Shown here in pieces: positions 25,107 through 33,221 of a stretch of 36,199 nt of DNA. Source of the stretch: Elusimicrobia bacterium CG_4_9_14_3_um_filter_62_55 (GTDB taxonomy: Bacteria; Elusimicrobiota; Elusimicrobia; UBA1565). The position numbers and the translations under genes were made by a program. The DNA is taken from assembly GCA_002790095.1 (NCBI GenBank), contig PFUL01000027.1, forward strand, positions 1 through 36,199, given 5' to 3'. Under the pieces are notes generated by a model. The model did not search any database. It saw only the letters and a list, made by a program, of their open reading frames with translations, and was not told the DNA's origin. Every line of letters begins with the position of its first letter. The first letter of the stretch is position 1.

Positions 25107-25852
25107 AACGCGGCGGGCAGGTTCTGGCGCCTTCCATCTTCACGATGGGAAACATGGCCTGCGGGTTCTACGCGATCATGTCCGCGCATATCGGCAATTT
25201 CACGGGGGCCTCCACCGCGATTCTCGGCGGCATCGTGTTCGACATGCTCGACGGACGCGTCGCCCGATTGGTCCACGGGGAGAGTTCTTTCGGCGTTGAG
25301 TTCGACTCGCTTGCGGACTTCTTGACCTTTTGCGTGACGCCGGCCTACATGATGTGCGCGCTGCTGCTCAAAGACTACGGTCCGGTCGGCTACGGGGCGT
25401 CGTTTCTCTTCGCGTTGTGCGGGGGCCTGCGCTTGGCGCGATTCAACGCCGACGCGCAGGCGGGGGAGGGATCGAAGAAATTTTTTCAAGGTCTCCCGAC
25501 GCCGGCCGCCGCGGGATTCTTGGCGAGCTTCGTACTCCTTTACGAGATCGTCGAGCAGGGAAAGAGCGTTCATACGCTTTCCTTCCTGATGGGCATCGTT
25601 CCGCTGATCGCCGCTTTGGGGCCGTTTCTGATGATCGCGTTGGCTTTTCTGATGGTTTCGAATGTCCCTTACGGGGCGTTCAAGCAGCAGAACGCGTTGA
25701 ACCCGCAGAGCGTGAGGCTGATGCTGCTGGTCGCGTCGGTGCTGACCTTGCTTTACTTCTACCCCGAGAACGCGCTGTTCTTGATCACGCTTTCCTACGT
25801 CCTTTCGGGACTGTTCGGGGCCCTGCTTCATCTGTTTCCTCAGAAGCCTTAA
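25088..25852 (+). CDS. pssA: CDP-diacylglycerol-serine O-phosphatidyltransferase
   Basis: A 254-aa integral membrane CDP-alcohol phosphatidyltransferase. The signature D-x2-DG-x2-AR-x8-G-x3-D-x3-D is complete in the stretch from DMLDGRVAR to FDSLAD. It makes phosphatidylserine, the substrate of the overlapping psd gene. About seven membrane segments. The 3' end overlaps the convergent LssY_C-like gene by 68 bases. Confidence 0.92.
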   Translation: MDRAKLKRGGQVLAPSIFTMGNMACGFYAIMSAHIGNFTGASTAILGGIVFDMLDGRVARLVHGESSFGVEFDSLADFLTFCVTPAYMMCALLLKDYGPVGYGASFLFALCGGLRLARFNADAQAGEGSKKFFQGLPTPAAAGFLASFVLLYEIVEQGKSVHTLSFLMGIVPLIAALGPFLMIALAFLMVSNVPYGAFKQQNALNPQSVRLMLLVASVLTLLYFYPENALFLITLSYVLSGLFGALLHLFPQKP

Positions 25853-26426
25853 GCGTCACGACCAGAACGCGGCCGTCGCAATAAAACGGGTAGCCCTTGT
25901 CGTTGCGTCCTTCGCGAGGGATTCGCCTGCAAGGGCGCAGTTCGGTCGATTCGACCCCGTGCCCGCGTTCGATCGTCGCGCCGATGAAATCGCGCTCCTT
26001 ATCGATGTCCGGGTCGGGGCGATGGGAGAGATCCCGCAGGCGGGAGTCCAGGTCGTAGTTCCCGCTTCCCCACCAGAACGGGCGGCCCGACGGATTGCTC
26101 GCGTTGAGTCGCCAAAGACGGAAGTGGTGGCGCTCGTGGATGGCGCGCACCGGGATCGCCCAGTTGTGGTCCTGAATCCGGTCTTCCACGCGATAGAGAT
26201 TCATGGGAGGAAAGCGCGTCAGGCGTTTTCCCGAAAGGAGGTCGGCGATCCCCAGCGCGATCGCGGCCGGGATCGAACGGGGGATGCGATGCCAGCCGCC
26301 CGTTTCGAGCGTGCGCACGACGGCCTCTTCGGAACCGATCCACAGCAGGTTCCAAGGGTCGCCTGGTTTTCCGAAACGCCCGACGCTTCGCGTCTGAACC
26401 GAGCCGAAGAGTTCCTCGACGGTCAC
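25785..26426 (-). CDS. LssY C-terminal-domain-like protein
   Basis: A 213-aa protein starting at GTG 26426, overlapping the M48 peptidase stop as GTGA; a longer frame upstream is only a shadow of the peptidase gene. The order GDPWNLLWIGSEEAVVRTLETGGWH, ending in the RHHFRLWRL segment and a late DYDLDSRLRD-type region (YDLDSRLRDLSHRPD), matches the LssY_C domain. That domain is found at the end of some PAP2/DedA-type membrane proteins or alone. No membrane segment is present here. Molecular role unknown; co-transcription with the M48 peptidase suggests an envelope role. Confidence 0.65.
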   Translation of the reverse strand: MTVEELFGSVQTRSVGRFGKPGDPWNLLWIGSEEAVVRTLETGGWHRIPRSIPAAIALGIADLLSGKRLTRFPPMNLYRVEDRIQDHNWAIPVRAIHERHHFRLWRLNASNPSGRPFWWGSGNYDLDSRLRDLSHRPDPDIDKERDFIGATIERGHGVESTELRPCRRIPREGRNDKGYPFYCDGRVLVVTLKASEETDEAGPRTVPKGRRKA

Positions 26427-27229
26427 TTCGCCTTTTGAGGCTTGTAGTACTTCTCGACCATTTCGGGAAGCCAGGCCTTGATTTGATCCTGGCGCGTGCG
26501 GCTGGTCGGATGGGTGCTGAGGAATTTCTCCAGGTCGCCGCCGCGTTCCTTTTGGACGCGGGTCGCCGCTTCCATCCGCTGCCAGAATTGCAGGGCTTCG
26601 ACGGGATCGTAGCCGGCCTTCGCCATCAGGATCATGCCGATCTGATCGGCTTCGCTCTCGTTTTTGCGGCTGTAGGGAAGCAAAACGCCGACGCCCGTTC
26701 CGATCGCGTAGAGCTGCTGATAAAGATTCGCCTGCGCGGGAGTTTCGGCGCCGACGGCCGCGCTCAGCAGTTGGCCGCCGGATTGGACGAGCATCCCTTG
26801 ACTCACCCGTTCCGCGCCGTGGCGCGCGAGGGCGTGGGCGATCTCGTGACCCATGACGACGGCGACCCCCGCCTCGGTCTCCGCCACGGGAAGGATGCCG
26901 GTGTAAAACGCGACCTTGCCGCCGGGGAGACAGAACGCGTTGATCTGCTTGTCGTCCTCGACCAGGTTGAACTCCCATTGAAAATCCGGCCGGTCGGCGT
27001 GCTTGGCGATCTTGCGCCCGACGCGTCGGATCATGTCGACCTTCGCCGTGTCGTTGGAAAGTTTGGCGTCTTTGAGAATCTGCTTATAGGCCTGCTCCCC
27101 CATCTGCTTCTCCTCGGCTTGGGAGATAAGCAGCAATTGGCTGCGTCCGGTGTACTGCACGGTTTGGCAGGCGGTCGCCAGGGCGAGCGCGGCGAGCGGT
27201 GCGGCGACGCGCCATCGTCGGTTGATCAT
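26423..27229 (-). CDS. M48 family metallopeptidase, probable lipoprotein
   Basis: A 268-aa protein from ATG 27229. The N-terminal signal (MINRRWRVAAPLAALALATAC) ends at a Cys, so lipidation is likely although the lipobox is not perfect. The zinc motif HEIAH is in GHEIAHALARHG, with the third ligand Glu in ESEADQIGM. THPTSRTRQDQI near the end is typical of periplasmic M48 proteases such as LoiP/BepA-like enzymes. It probably degrades misfolded outer-membrane proteins. A TATACT hexamer lies 6 nt before the ATG, implying a leaderless mRNA. Confidence 0.88.
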   Translation of the reverse strand: MINRRWRVAAPLAALALATACQTVQYTGRSQLLLISQAEEKQMGEQAYKQILKDAKLSNDTAKVDMIRRVGRKIAKHADRPDFQWEFNLVEDDKQINAFCLPGGKVAFYTGILPVAETEAGVAVVMGHEIAHALARHGAERVSQGMLVQSGGQLLSAAVGAETPAQANLYQQLYAIGTGVGVLLPYSRKNESEADQIGMILMAKAGYDPVEALQFWQRMEAATRVQKERGGDLEKFLSTHPTSRTRQDQIKAWLPEMVEKYYKPQKAK

Positions 27230-27235
27230 GCGGAT

Positions 27236-27241
27236 AGTATA
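27236..27241 (-). promoter_or_regulatory. -10 hexamer of leaderless M48 gene
   Basis: TATACT on the minus strand ends 6 nt before ATG 27229; no good -35 box was found at 16-18 nt and no ribosome binding site is present. Confidence 0.45.
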
Positions 27242-27246
27242 ACGAA

Positions 27247-28529
27247 TCAGGGCATGTACGACGGAGCGCGGAATCGGCCGGAGGCGTTTCTGGCGTTCTC
27301 GTGCGGGGAACGGGCCTGCTGCGCTTTCGAGCGGGCCTGCCGCGCGCGGCTCTTGAATTCCTGCGCCTTCTGCTTCATCTTTTGCTGGAGATCTTTCGCT
27401 TTTTGGACGGATTTCTTTTTCATCTCTTCGCCTTCTGTGACGAGTTTCTCGCCGTCCTTCACGTCGTTGTTGCCTTGTTCGATCAAAGAGGTCCCGGAGC
27501 CGGGGCTGATCGCGTTGAGCGCCTCGCCCTGCGCAATTTCGCCTTCCCCGAGCTTTTTCTTCGCTTCTCCTTCTTTCACCTTCGCCTTGCCCTCGTCGTA
27601 CATCTGCTTGACCGGGCCTTTTACGAGACGGCATAGATCGTTGATTGATTGGTTCGCGGTCTGTCCCTGCTGTTGGGTCTGATCCAGTTTATCGGCGGCG
27701 CCCTCGCTCGATTTTATCGCGTTTTCGGCGGATTGTTCGGCGCCCCGTCCGTCTGCGATGGACTTTCTCAGCTGCGGGTGGTAATGCCGGTACTTCGCCC
27801 ATTCTCCTGCGACGAGATTATAGGCGTCGGCGCTGCCTGAATTGTTTTTCGATTGCGTGAACGAGCCGATGTCGCGAAGCTTGGGGACCGCGGAATCGAG
27901 CGTGGCGATGTTCCCGGCCATCGCGTTCGCCGCAGCGTCGGCTTCGCTTAGTTGAGCCCGCCAACGGCCGTGTCCGTGGCGCGCTTGCGAGAGACCGCTT
28001 CGGTTCGGGCGGGAGAATCGGGTTTCCCGAGGCGTGCAGTTGGGCGGCTCGGTTGTGACGCTGTCGGCCACGCCTCCCAATTTCCCCGCGTTGCCGTGGT
28101 ACTCTTTCGCCTTCGAGTCGTTTTCCTTGCTCCGTAGGCGGCCGCGGGTTGATGGTTGAGAGAATTGATCTGTTGCGGGGTCGAGACGGGGCTTGTGCGC
28201 ATTTGACCGTAAACCTTCGATTGTCGAGAAGGAGCCGGCGCGGTGATGCCCGCGCCGGTGCTCATGTTTGAGGTTGGAACGACTCCGGAAAGGCCCGAAC
28301 TAGAAAGGCCGGAGGCCGCGCCTGAGGGTTGGGAGTACGGCTGGAGCGTCTGAAAATCACTTCCCTGCATTTCGGGAAAGTCGCTTTGAAACGCGGAGTT
28401 GGCAGGAGAGCTGAGCGGACGAAGTTTCGGCTTGGGGACGGGTTTTTTGGGGGCCGCCTGAGAGACGGCCGCAAATCCTGAAAACGCGACCCCCGCGGCG
28501 ATCGCCGCCGCGCAGCACCTCTTCCTCAT
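27247..28529 (-). pseudogene. frameshifted secreted coiled-coil protein
   Basis: One gene split between two frames. The first frame starts at ATG 28529 with a signal peptide (MRKRCCAAAIAAGVAFSGFA, cleaved near SQA) and a Ser/Pro-rich region, and stops at 27948. The second frame carries a long Lys/Glu/Gln-rich coiled coil down to 27247. Between about 28140 and 27950 coding character (high GC3, sensible composition) alternates. The second frame reads SKAKEYHGNAGKLGGVADSV, then the first reads ARTEAVSRKRATDTAVGGLN, then the second continues AQLSEADAAANAMAG. So three apparent frameshifts lie within about 190 bases. Either it is a decaying gene or the assembly has indels. It may encode an envelope or filament protein; family unknown. 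Confidence 0.6.
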
Positions 28530-28557
28530 AAAGATAGTCTGCTTGATTTAGATTCCG

Positions 28558-28601
28558 TGTCAAGGGACCGCTACCGTTTCTTAACCCGCGGTCCCTTGAC
28601 A
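28558..28601. promoter_or_regulatory. 13-bp inverted repeat with divergent -35 boxes
   Basis: TGTCAAGGGACCG (28558-28570) and CGGTCCCTTGACA (28589-28601) are perfect inverted copies 18 nt apart. Each contains a consensus TTGACA, pointing outward to the coiled-coil gene (minus) and the lipoprotein gene (plus). Weak -10 candidates follow at 18 nt (AACACT at 28620-28625 on plus). It reads as a symmetric divergent promoter or operator. Confidence 0.65.
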
Positions 28602-28641
28602 GCGGGTTCGGGGCGGCGCAACACTCTATCGCGAGGATATT

Positions 28642-28884
28642 ATGAGTCGAAAACTGATTCCTTTGATGCTGGGGTTGTGTTTTTTGGGCGGGTTCTCCGG
28701 CTGCGGCGGGAGCTCCGCCGACGCCACGCAGTTGGCCAACGAGCGCGAGGCCCGCAAGAACGAAATCGACGAACTGCAGAAGAAGCAAAACGCCGGGACG
28801 ATCACGCCCGAGGAAGAGGCGCGGTTGGCGCAATTGTACAAGGAGCTGGAAGAAGAAGGGGAGAACCCGGCCGACGCCGGCTAG
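28642..28884 (+). CDS. small lipoprotein
   Basis: An 80-aa protein from ATG 28642 with GAGG upstream. The signal peptide ends in the lipobox GFSGC (Cys about residue 20), followed by a Gly/Ser linker and a charged coiled coil (residues about 35-75, EIDELQKKQNAGTITPEEEARL). It resembles small outer-membrane lipoproteins that form helical bundles. Its TAG stop is shared as CTAG with the convergent gene. Confidence 0.75.
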   Translation: MSRKLIPLMLGLCFLGGFSGCGGSSADATQLANEREARKNEIDELQKKQNAGTITPEEEARLAQLYKELEEEGENPADAG

Positions 28885-29702
28885 CGCTTCGGGGACTTCA
28901 ACTGCTTTTCGAGCTCGAGCAGTTTGGGATCGAGATTCATCATCTTTAGCGTTTGCGCGCTCGAGGGAGGGGCCGTCAGGCCCTTCCCTTTCGCGTTGAT
29001 TGCCCCGAGCGACCCCAATCCCGGGATCGGCAGCGCGTCGATGTAGGGTTTCAGGCTGAATTCCTGGGTAACCGCCTTCGCCGCCCGCATGACGGAAGAA
29101 GAGCTCATCATCGAGTGGACGAAGGCGGCGACGTCCGACTCGGCGATGTGCTTTTTCGCGACGGAGCCAAACGCCGGGGATTTTACGGTTTCCACGACGA
29201 AGCGGACGGGGTTGCGATGCTTCGTATAGTAGCGCTCGTTGACGCCGCGCAGCGCCGGATCGGCGAGGAAGTCCCGTTTCACGGCGTTCAGCGACTTGGA
29301 ATCCTTAAAGCGTTTGGAATTCTTCATCCGGAAAAAAGCGTCTTCCGCCTTCTTCATTAACTTCCACGTGGCTCCGCCGCGCTCCGAGGAGGCGGGCGCG
29401 GGAGTTTTCTTCGGGACGGCGCGAAACTCGTCGGAATCCGCCTCCGGCTCGGGCAGGATTTCAAAAGGCGACTTTCTCGGGGCGCGCGTGTCCTGCAGGT
29501 TGTAGAGCTGATCGCGCAGTTCATCCCCCGCCCGCGCCTCATCGAAAACGCTGCCGCCTTCCGCAACCGGAGCCGACGCCCGTTTCTGAGGGGCCATGAG
29601 AATCCACGCAGCAACGACGGCCGCGACGCCCATCGCGCAGACCACCAAGAGCGCCGCGAATCGTCCCGCTCCGGATTCCTCTTCCGCTTCCCGTTCGTTC
29701 AT
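28881..29702 (-). CDS. single-pass membrane protein of unknown function
   Basis: A 273-aa protein from ATG 29702, which overlaps the upstream stop as ATGA. A short cytoplasmic N-terminus is followed by one membrane helix (FAALLVVCAMGVAAVVAAWI), a Pro-rich acidic linker and a periplasmic helical domain (about 110-230) with VNERYYTKHRNPVRFVVETV. It is not a family I recognise. Co-transcribed with the 184-aa gene. Confidence 0.65.
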   Translation of the reverse strand: MNEREAEEESGAGRFAALLVVCAMGVAAVVAAWILMAPQKRASAPVAEGGSVFDEARAGDELRDQLYNLQDTRAPRKSPFEILPEPEADSDEFRAVPKKTPAPASSERGGATWKLMKKAEDAFFRMKNSKRFKDSKSLNAVKRDFLADPALRGVNERYYTKHRNPVRFVVETVKSPAFGSVAKKHIAESDVAAFVHSMMSSSSVMRAAKAVTQEFSLKPYIDALPIPGLGSLGAINAKGKGLTAPPSSAQTLKMMNLDPKLLELEKQLKSPKR

Positions 29703-30253
29703 GCGCCGGTTCCCTCGTCCACGTTGTCGACTTCCTGGGTCAGACGGTCGGCGGTGTCGAGCGCGATGGAAAGCACGAGGTCGTACGCGACGGGGGCGTC
29801 CTCCCGGAAGAAGCGGTCCGAGACTCGGCGCGCCACGATTGCGAACGGGGAGGACTCGAGCGTCTTGCCGCCGTCGTCGAAGGACCCGTAGTACGGCTCA
29901 AGAGGATCCCGCTCGGGACGGAGGTCCTCCCAAATCCGCCGCCCCTCGGGCACGCCGGCGAGTTCCTCGCGCAAACTCAGCAGGCGGCGGGTTTCCGTTT
30001 CAACGAAAAGCGCCCGCAGGGAGTCGTGCACGCGCTCGAAGAAGCTGCGGTCGCGGTGCTCCTTGTCGCGCAGCGAGGAGAAGATGAGAAACAAGTGGAA
30101 GCGGTCGATCTCCGCGGCGATCGCGGGCCGCAGCGGGAGAGGCACGCGGTCGCGAAGACGGGCGTCTTTGCAGAGCAGTTCCACCGCGCGCTGCGCGTAG
30201 GCGCGGGAGGCGCCGAGAAGAGCGCGCGCGTGATTTTCCTCAGGGGAGAGCAT
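29699..30253 (-). CDS. hypothetical protein
   Basis: A 184-aa soluble, Arg/Glu/Leu-rich helical protein (AIAAEIDRFHLFLIFSSLRD in the N-terminal half). No signal peptide, membrane segment or catalytic motif. A TTGAAC-18-TACACT promoter ends 7 nt before the ATG, so the mRNA is probably leaderless. The stop overlaps the next start as ATGA. Family unknown. Confidence 0.65.
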   Translation of the reverse strand: MLSPEENHARALLGASRAYAQRAVELLCKDARLRDRVPLPLRPAIAAEIDRFHLFLIFSSLRDKEHRDRSFFERVHDSLRALFVETETRRLLSLREELAGVPEGRRIWEDLRPERDPLEPYYGSFDDGGKTLESSPFAIVARRVSDRFFREDAPVAYDLVLSIALDTADRLTQEVDNVDEGTGA

Positions 30254-30260
30254 CGTCCTA

Positions 30261-30290
30261 AGTGTAGTCCCCGGGAGTCCGAAAGTTCAA
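30261..30290 (-). promoter_or_regulatory. promoter of the 184-aa gene
   Basis: On the minus strand TTGAAC (30290-30285), an 18-nt spacer and TACACT (30266-30261), 7 nt before ATG 30253. The GACTACACT segment is shared with the promoter at 24275-24302. Confidence 0.55.
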
Positions 30291-30313
30291 TATGCGGCGG
30301 ACCTGTTCCCGCG

Positions 30314-31825
30314 TCAATCTTTTCGGGGGAACAGCGGGGGGGCTTTTTCGATTTTCCCGCCGTCTGCGCCGAGCGCGGCGAGAATCTTCGATGAGATTTC
30401 CGGCATAAACGGCGAAATCCAACCGCCGATCAAACGCAAAGAAAAAACTAAATCGCAGAGCAGCCATTTCACGGCTTCCGGATCGGTTTTCGCCAGCTTC
30501 CAAGGCTCCTTCTCGTTGACCAGGCGGTTGAGCCGTCCGACTTCCGCCCAAATCCGATTGAGCGCCTCTTGAAGGTCGACCGCCTCGATCGCCGCGTCCA
30601 CCGCGGGCCCCGCGGTCTCGACCCGGGGCGTGGTCTCGAGCTTCTCCGCAGGGGGATTTTCGGGGAGGACGCCGTCGAGGTATTTCTCCACCATGTTCGT
30701 CACGCGGCTGACCAGATTGCCGAGATCGTTGGCGAGTTCCGCGTTGTAGCGCTGCTTAAGCTTCTCAACCGAGAAGTCCCCGTCGTTGCCGAACGGCATC
30801 TCGCGGAACAAGTGGTAGCGGAAAACATCGACCCCGTATTCGTTGGTGATCTCCCGCGGGTTCACGAAGTTCCCCTTCGACTTGGACATCTTCTGCCCTT
30901 CGACCGTCCACCAGCCGTGCGCGTAAACGCATTTCGGCAGCGGGGCTCCGAGCGCCATGAGCATCGCGGGCCAGATCACCGCGTGGAAACGGAAGATCTC
31001 CTTGCCCACGAAATGGATGTCGGCGGGCCACAGTTCCTGAGAGTGATCCTCGCCTTCGGCGTCCTTCATCCCCGGCGGGCGATAGCCGGTCGCGGTGATG
31101 TAGTTTTGAAGCGCGTCGAACCAAACATAAACGACGTGCTTCGGATCGGAGGCGACGGGAATGCCCCAGCGCACCTTCGTCCGGGAAACGGCGAGATCCC
31201 GGAGTCCCTCCTTCACGAAGTTGACGATTTCCAAAGAGCGCGATCGGGGCATCAAAAACCCGGGATTCTTCTCGTAATGCTCCAGGAGAGGCGCGGCGTA
31301 TTTGGAAAGCTTGAAAAAGTAGCTTTCCTCTTCGGTGAGCTTCAGTTCCTTCCCGCAGCCCTCGTTCGGGCAGCGGCGCATGCCGCTGTCTCCGTCCGGC
31401 GGGGCCTCGGTTTCGGTCCAATAGGTCTCGCAGGCGACGCAGTAGTAGCCTTTATAGATTCCTTTATAGATGTCGCCTTTGGCGAGAAGGTGCTCGAAGG
31501 CCGCTTGGACCCGGGTCACATGCCGCGTTTGGGTCGTGCGGATGAAATCGTCGTGGAGGACCTCGAGGTGCTTCCACATCTCGGCGAACTCCGCGGCGAT
31601 TTTATCGGCGTAGGCGCGGGGTTCGACTCCGGCGGCGAGTGCGACCTCTTCGATCTTCGAGCCGTGCTCGTCGGTTCCGGTGAGCAGATGCACGGCCCGT
31701 CCCTTGCTGCGGTGATGGCGCGCGAGGATGTCGGCGGCGAGCGTCGTGTACGCGTGTCCGATGTGGGGGGAGGCGTTGACGTAGTAGAGCGGCGTCGTGA
31801 TGTAGAATTTTTTACCGGGGTTCAC
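30314..31825 (-). CDS. metG: methionyl-tRNA synthetase
   Basis: A 504-aa class I synthetase from GTG 31825, overlapping the holB stop as GTGA, with GGAGG 9 nt upstream. PHIGHAY (HIGH motif) is near the N-terminus and GQKMSKSKGN (KMSKS motif) in the second half. The Cys knuckle (CVACETYW, then CPNEGCGK) is one full zinc site. It ends after the anticodon-binding helical domain and lacks the C-terminal tRNA-binding dimerisation domain, as in many short bacterial MetG. Upstream in-frame sequence is a shadow of holB. Confidence 0.95.
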   Translation of the reverse strand: MNPGKKFYITTPLYYVNASPHIGHAYTTLAADILARHHRSKGRAVHLLTGTDEHGSKIEEVALAAGVEPRAYADKIAAEFAEMWKHLEVLHDDFIRTTQTRHVTRVQAAFEHLLAKGDIYKGIYKGYYCVACETYWTETEAPPDGDSGMRRCPNEGCGKELKLTEEESYFFKLSKYAAPLLEHYEKNPGFLMPRSRSLEIVNFVKEGLRDLAVSRTKVRWGIPVASDPKHVVYVWFDALQNYITATGYRPPGMKDAEGEDHSQELWPADIHFVGKEIFRFHAVIWPAMLMALGAPLPKCVYAHGWWTVEGQKMSKSKGNFVNPREITNEYGVDVFRYHLFREMPFGNDGDFSVEKLKQRYNAELANDLGNLVSRVTNMVEKYLDGVLPENPPAEKLETTPRVETAGPAVDAAIEAVDLQEALNRIWAEVGRLNRLVNEKEPWKLAKTDPEAVKWLLCDLVFSLRLIGGWISPFMPEISSKILAALGADGGKIEKAPPLFPRKD

Positions 31826-32775
31826 GAGGGGAATCCTCCGATCGAGTGCAGTTGCTGAAGTCGAAACGCGGCGAGTTCCACGATGATTTTCGGATCCGCG
31901 TTGGACTTGAGGGCGCCGTGGAGTTCGTCGATCTCGCGCAGGACCGAACGGACGGGCGCAAAGCGGTATCCCTGCGTCCCGCGCTTCTCCCGGATGAACC
32001 AGGCGATTCGGTGCAGATGCTTTTCCGCAACCGGGCGGGCCAGGTGGAGTTCTTTCGGGAGCGCGTCCGCCAGCGTGAACGGTCCCATCGGATCGGAGAT
32101 CCAATCCGAGGGACTCGCCGGAGGGGTTTCGATCAATTCCAGCGCCCGCCGGGCGGACCCTTCCGCGAGCGGGGCGGCGGCGCGCGCCGCGGCTTCGTCG
32201 ATGCCGCGGGTGCCGAGAATCGCGATCAACGCGTCGATTCCGAGAGGTCCGAAATTGAGCGTTTGGCAGCGCGAACGGATGGTGCCGAGAAGGTCTCCCG
32301 GACGGTGCGTGGTTAAAATCCAAACCGTTTTCGGCGGCGGCTCTTCCAAGGCCTTGAGCATCGCGTTCGCCGCGGCCTTTTCCAGCAGATGCGCGTCTTC
32401 GATGATCACCGCTTTCCACCGGCCGAGAAACGAGCGCAGCCCGGCTATTTCAATCGCGTGCCGGACGGTGTCGATGCGGATGCTGCGCTGCTTGGCGGTT
32501 TCCTCGTCGCGCAGTCCCGCTTGGTAGGCGGAATCCACCCGGTGCAGGTCGGAGTCGGCGCCGTTTGCGACTGAGGCGCAGGAGGGACACTCTCCGCAGG
32601 AGTCCGTCTTGCGCTTGGAGCAGTTTAGCGCGGCGTACAGCGCGAGCGCCGCGCCCGCTTTGCCGACGCCGCGAGGCCCTTGGAACAAAAGGGCGGGGGG
32701 AACGCGTTCGGAAACGACGAGGTCCTTAAGCCGGCGGCCCGCCCGGTCCTGGCCGACGAGTTCGGAAAGCTTCAC
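31822..32775 (-). CDS. holB: DNA polymerase III delta-prime subunit
   Basis: A 317-aa clamp-loader subunit from GTG 32775 (GTGA overlap). GPRGVGKAG is a P-loop with Ala in place of the usual Thr/Ser, in line with delta-prime not hydrolysing ATP. The zinc module is CGECPSC, and the trans-acting IRSRCQTL motif and LEEPPPKTVW are conserved. Works with DnaX and HolA to load the beta clamp. It sits between the 149-aa gene and metG in a housekeeping operon. The tmk-holB linkage is common in bacteria. Confidence 0.92.
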   Translation of the reverse strand: MKLSELVGQDRAGRRLKDLVVSERVPPALLFQGPRGVGKAGAALALYAALNCSKRKTDSCGECPSCASVANGADSDLHRVDSAYQAGLRDEETAKQRSIRIDTVRHAIEIAGLRSFLGRWKAVIIEDAHLLEKAAANAMLKALEEPPPKTVWILTTHRPGDLLGTIRSRCQTLNFGPLGIDALIAILGTRGIDEAAARAAAPLAEGSARRALELIETPPASPSDWISDPMGPFTLADALPKELHLARPVAEKHLHRIAWFIREKRGTQGYRFAPVRSVLREIDELHGALKSNADPKIIVELAAFRLQQLHSIGGFPS

Positions 32776-33221
32776 GGCGCCGCGGCCTTGCGGCAGAGCT
32801 CCCGGAATACTTCGGCCGTTCCCATGAAGCGCTCATCGACCGCGTGAGCGATATCGGCGACCTTTTGCTTCGGGACGGCGTTCGCGATTCGCGAAATCCC
32901 TTCGAGCGCCCAGGTCACGAGTTCCTGGGGGTCGACCTGGACTTCCTGAGCGACCGAGGCCATGCCGTCGAGCAAAATGACCGCGCCTTTGGGCAGATCG
33001 AGATCAGCGAGCAGCAAAGCATTGATAGCCCCGTGACAGACTTCCCGGACGATTTCGTCTTTCGGGACGGCTCCCGAGCGGCCCGCGGTTTTGCGCACCA
33101 CGGCGGTGATCATTTCGTCGGCGGCGCGGGCCGCCGCGTCCAGCGGGGAGCTCTCTCCCTGGATCTTTTCGGAGACAAAGGACTGGGTGGCGTTCTTGAG
33201 CGGGCTTTTGTCCGGGGTCAC
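32772..33221 (-). CDS. conserved hypothetical protein in tmk-holB operon
   Basis: A 149-aa protein from GTG 33221, overlapping the tmk stop and the holB start, each as GTGA. It is helical with no membrane segment (GAVPKDEIVREVCHGAINAL; GAVILLDGMASVAQEV). I do not recognise the family. The strict coupling suggests it is made in proportion to Tmk and HolB. A role in DNA metabolism is possible but not shown. Confidence 0.65.
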   Translation of the reverse strand: MTPDKSPLKNATQSFVSEKIQGESSPLDAAARAADEMITAVVRKTAGRSGAVPKDEIVREVCHGAINALLLADLDLPKGAVILLDGMASVAQEVQVDPQELVTWALEGISRIANAVPKQKVADIAHAVDERFMGTAEVFRELCRKAAAP

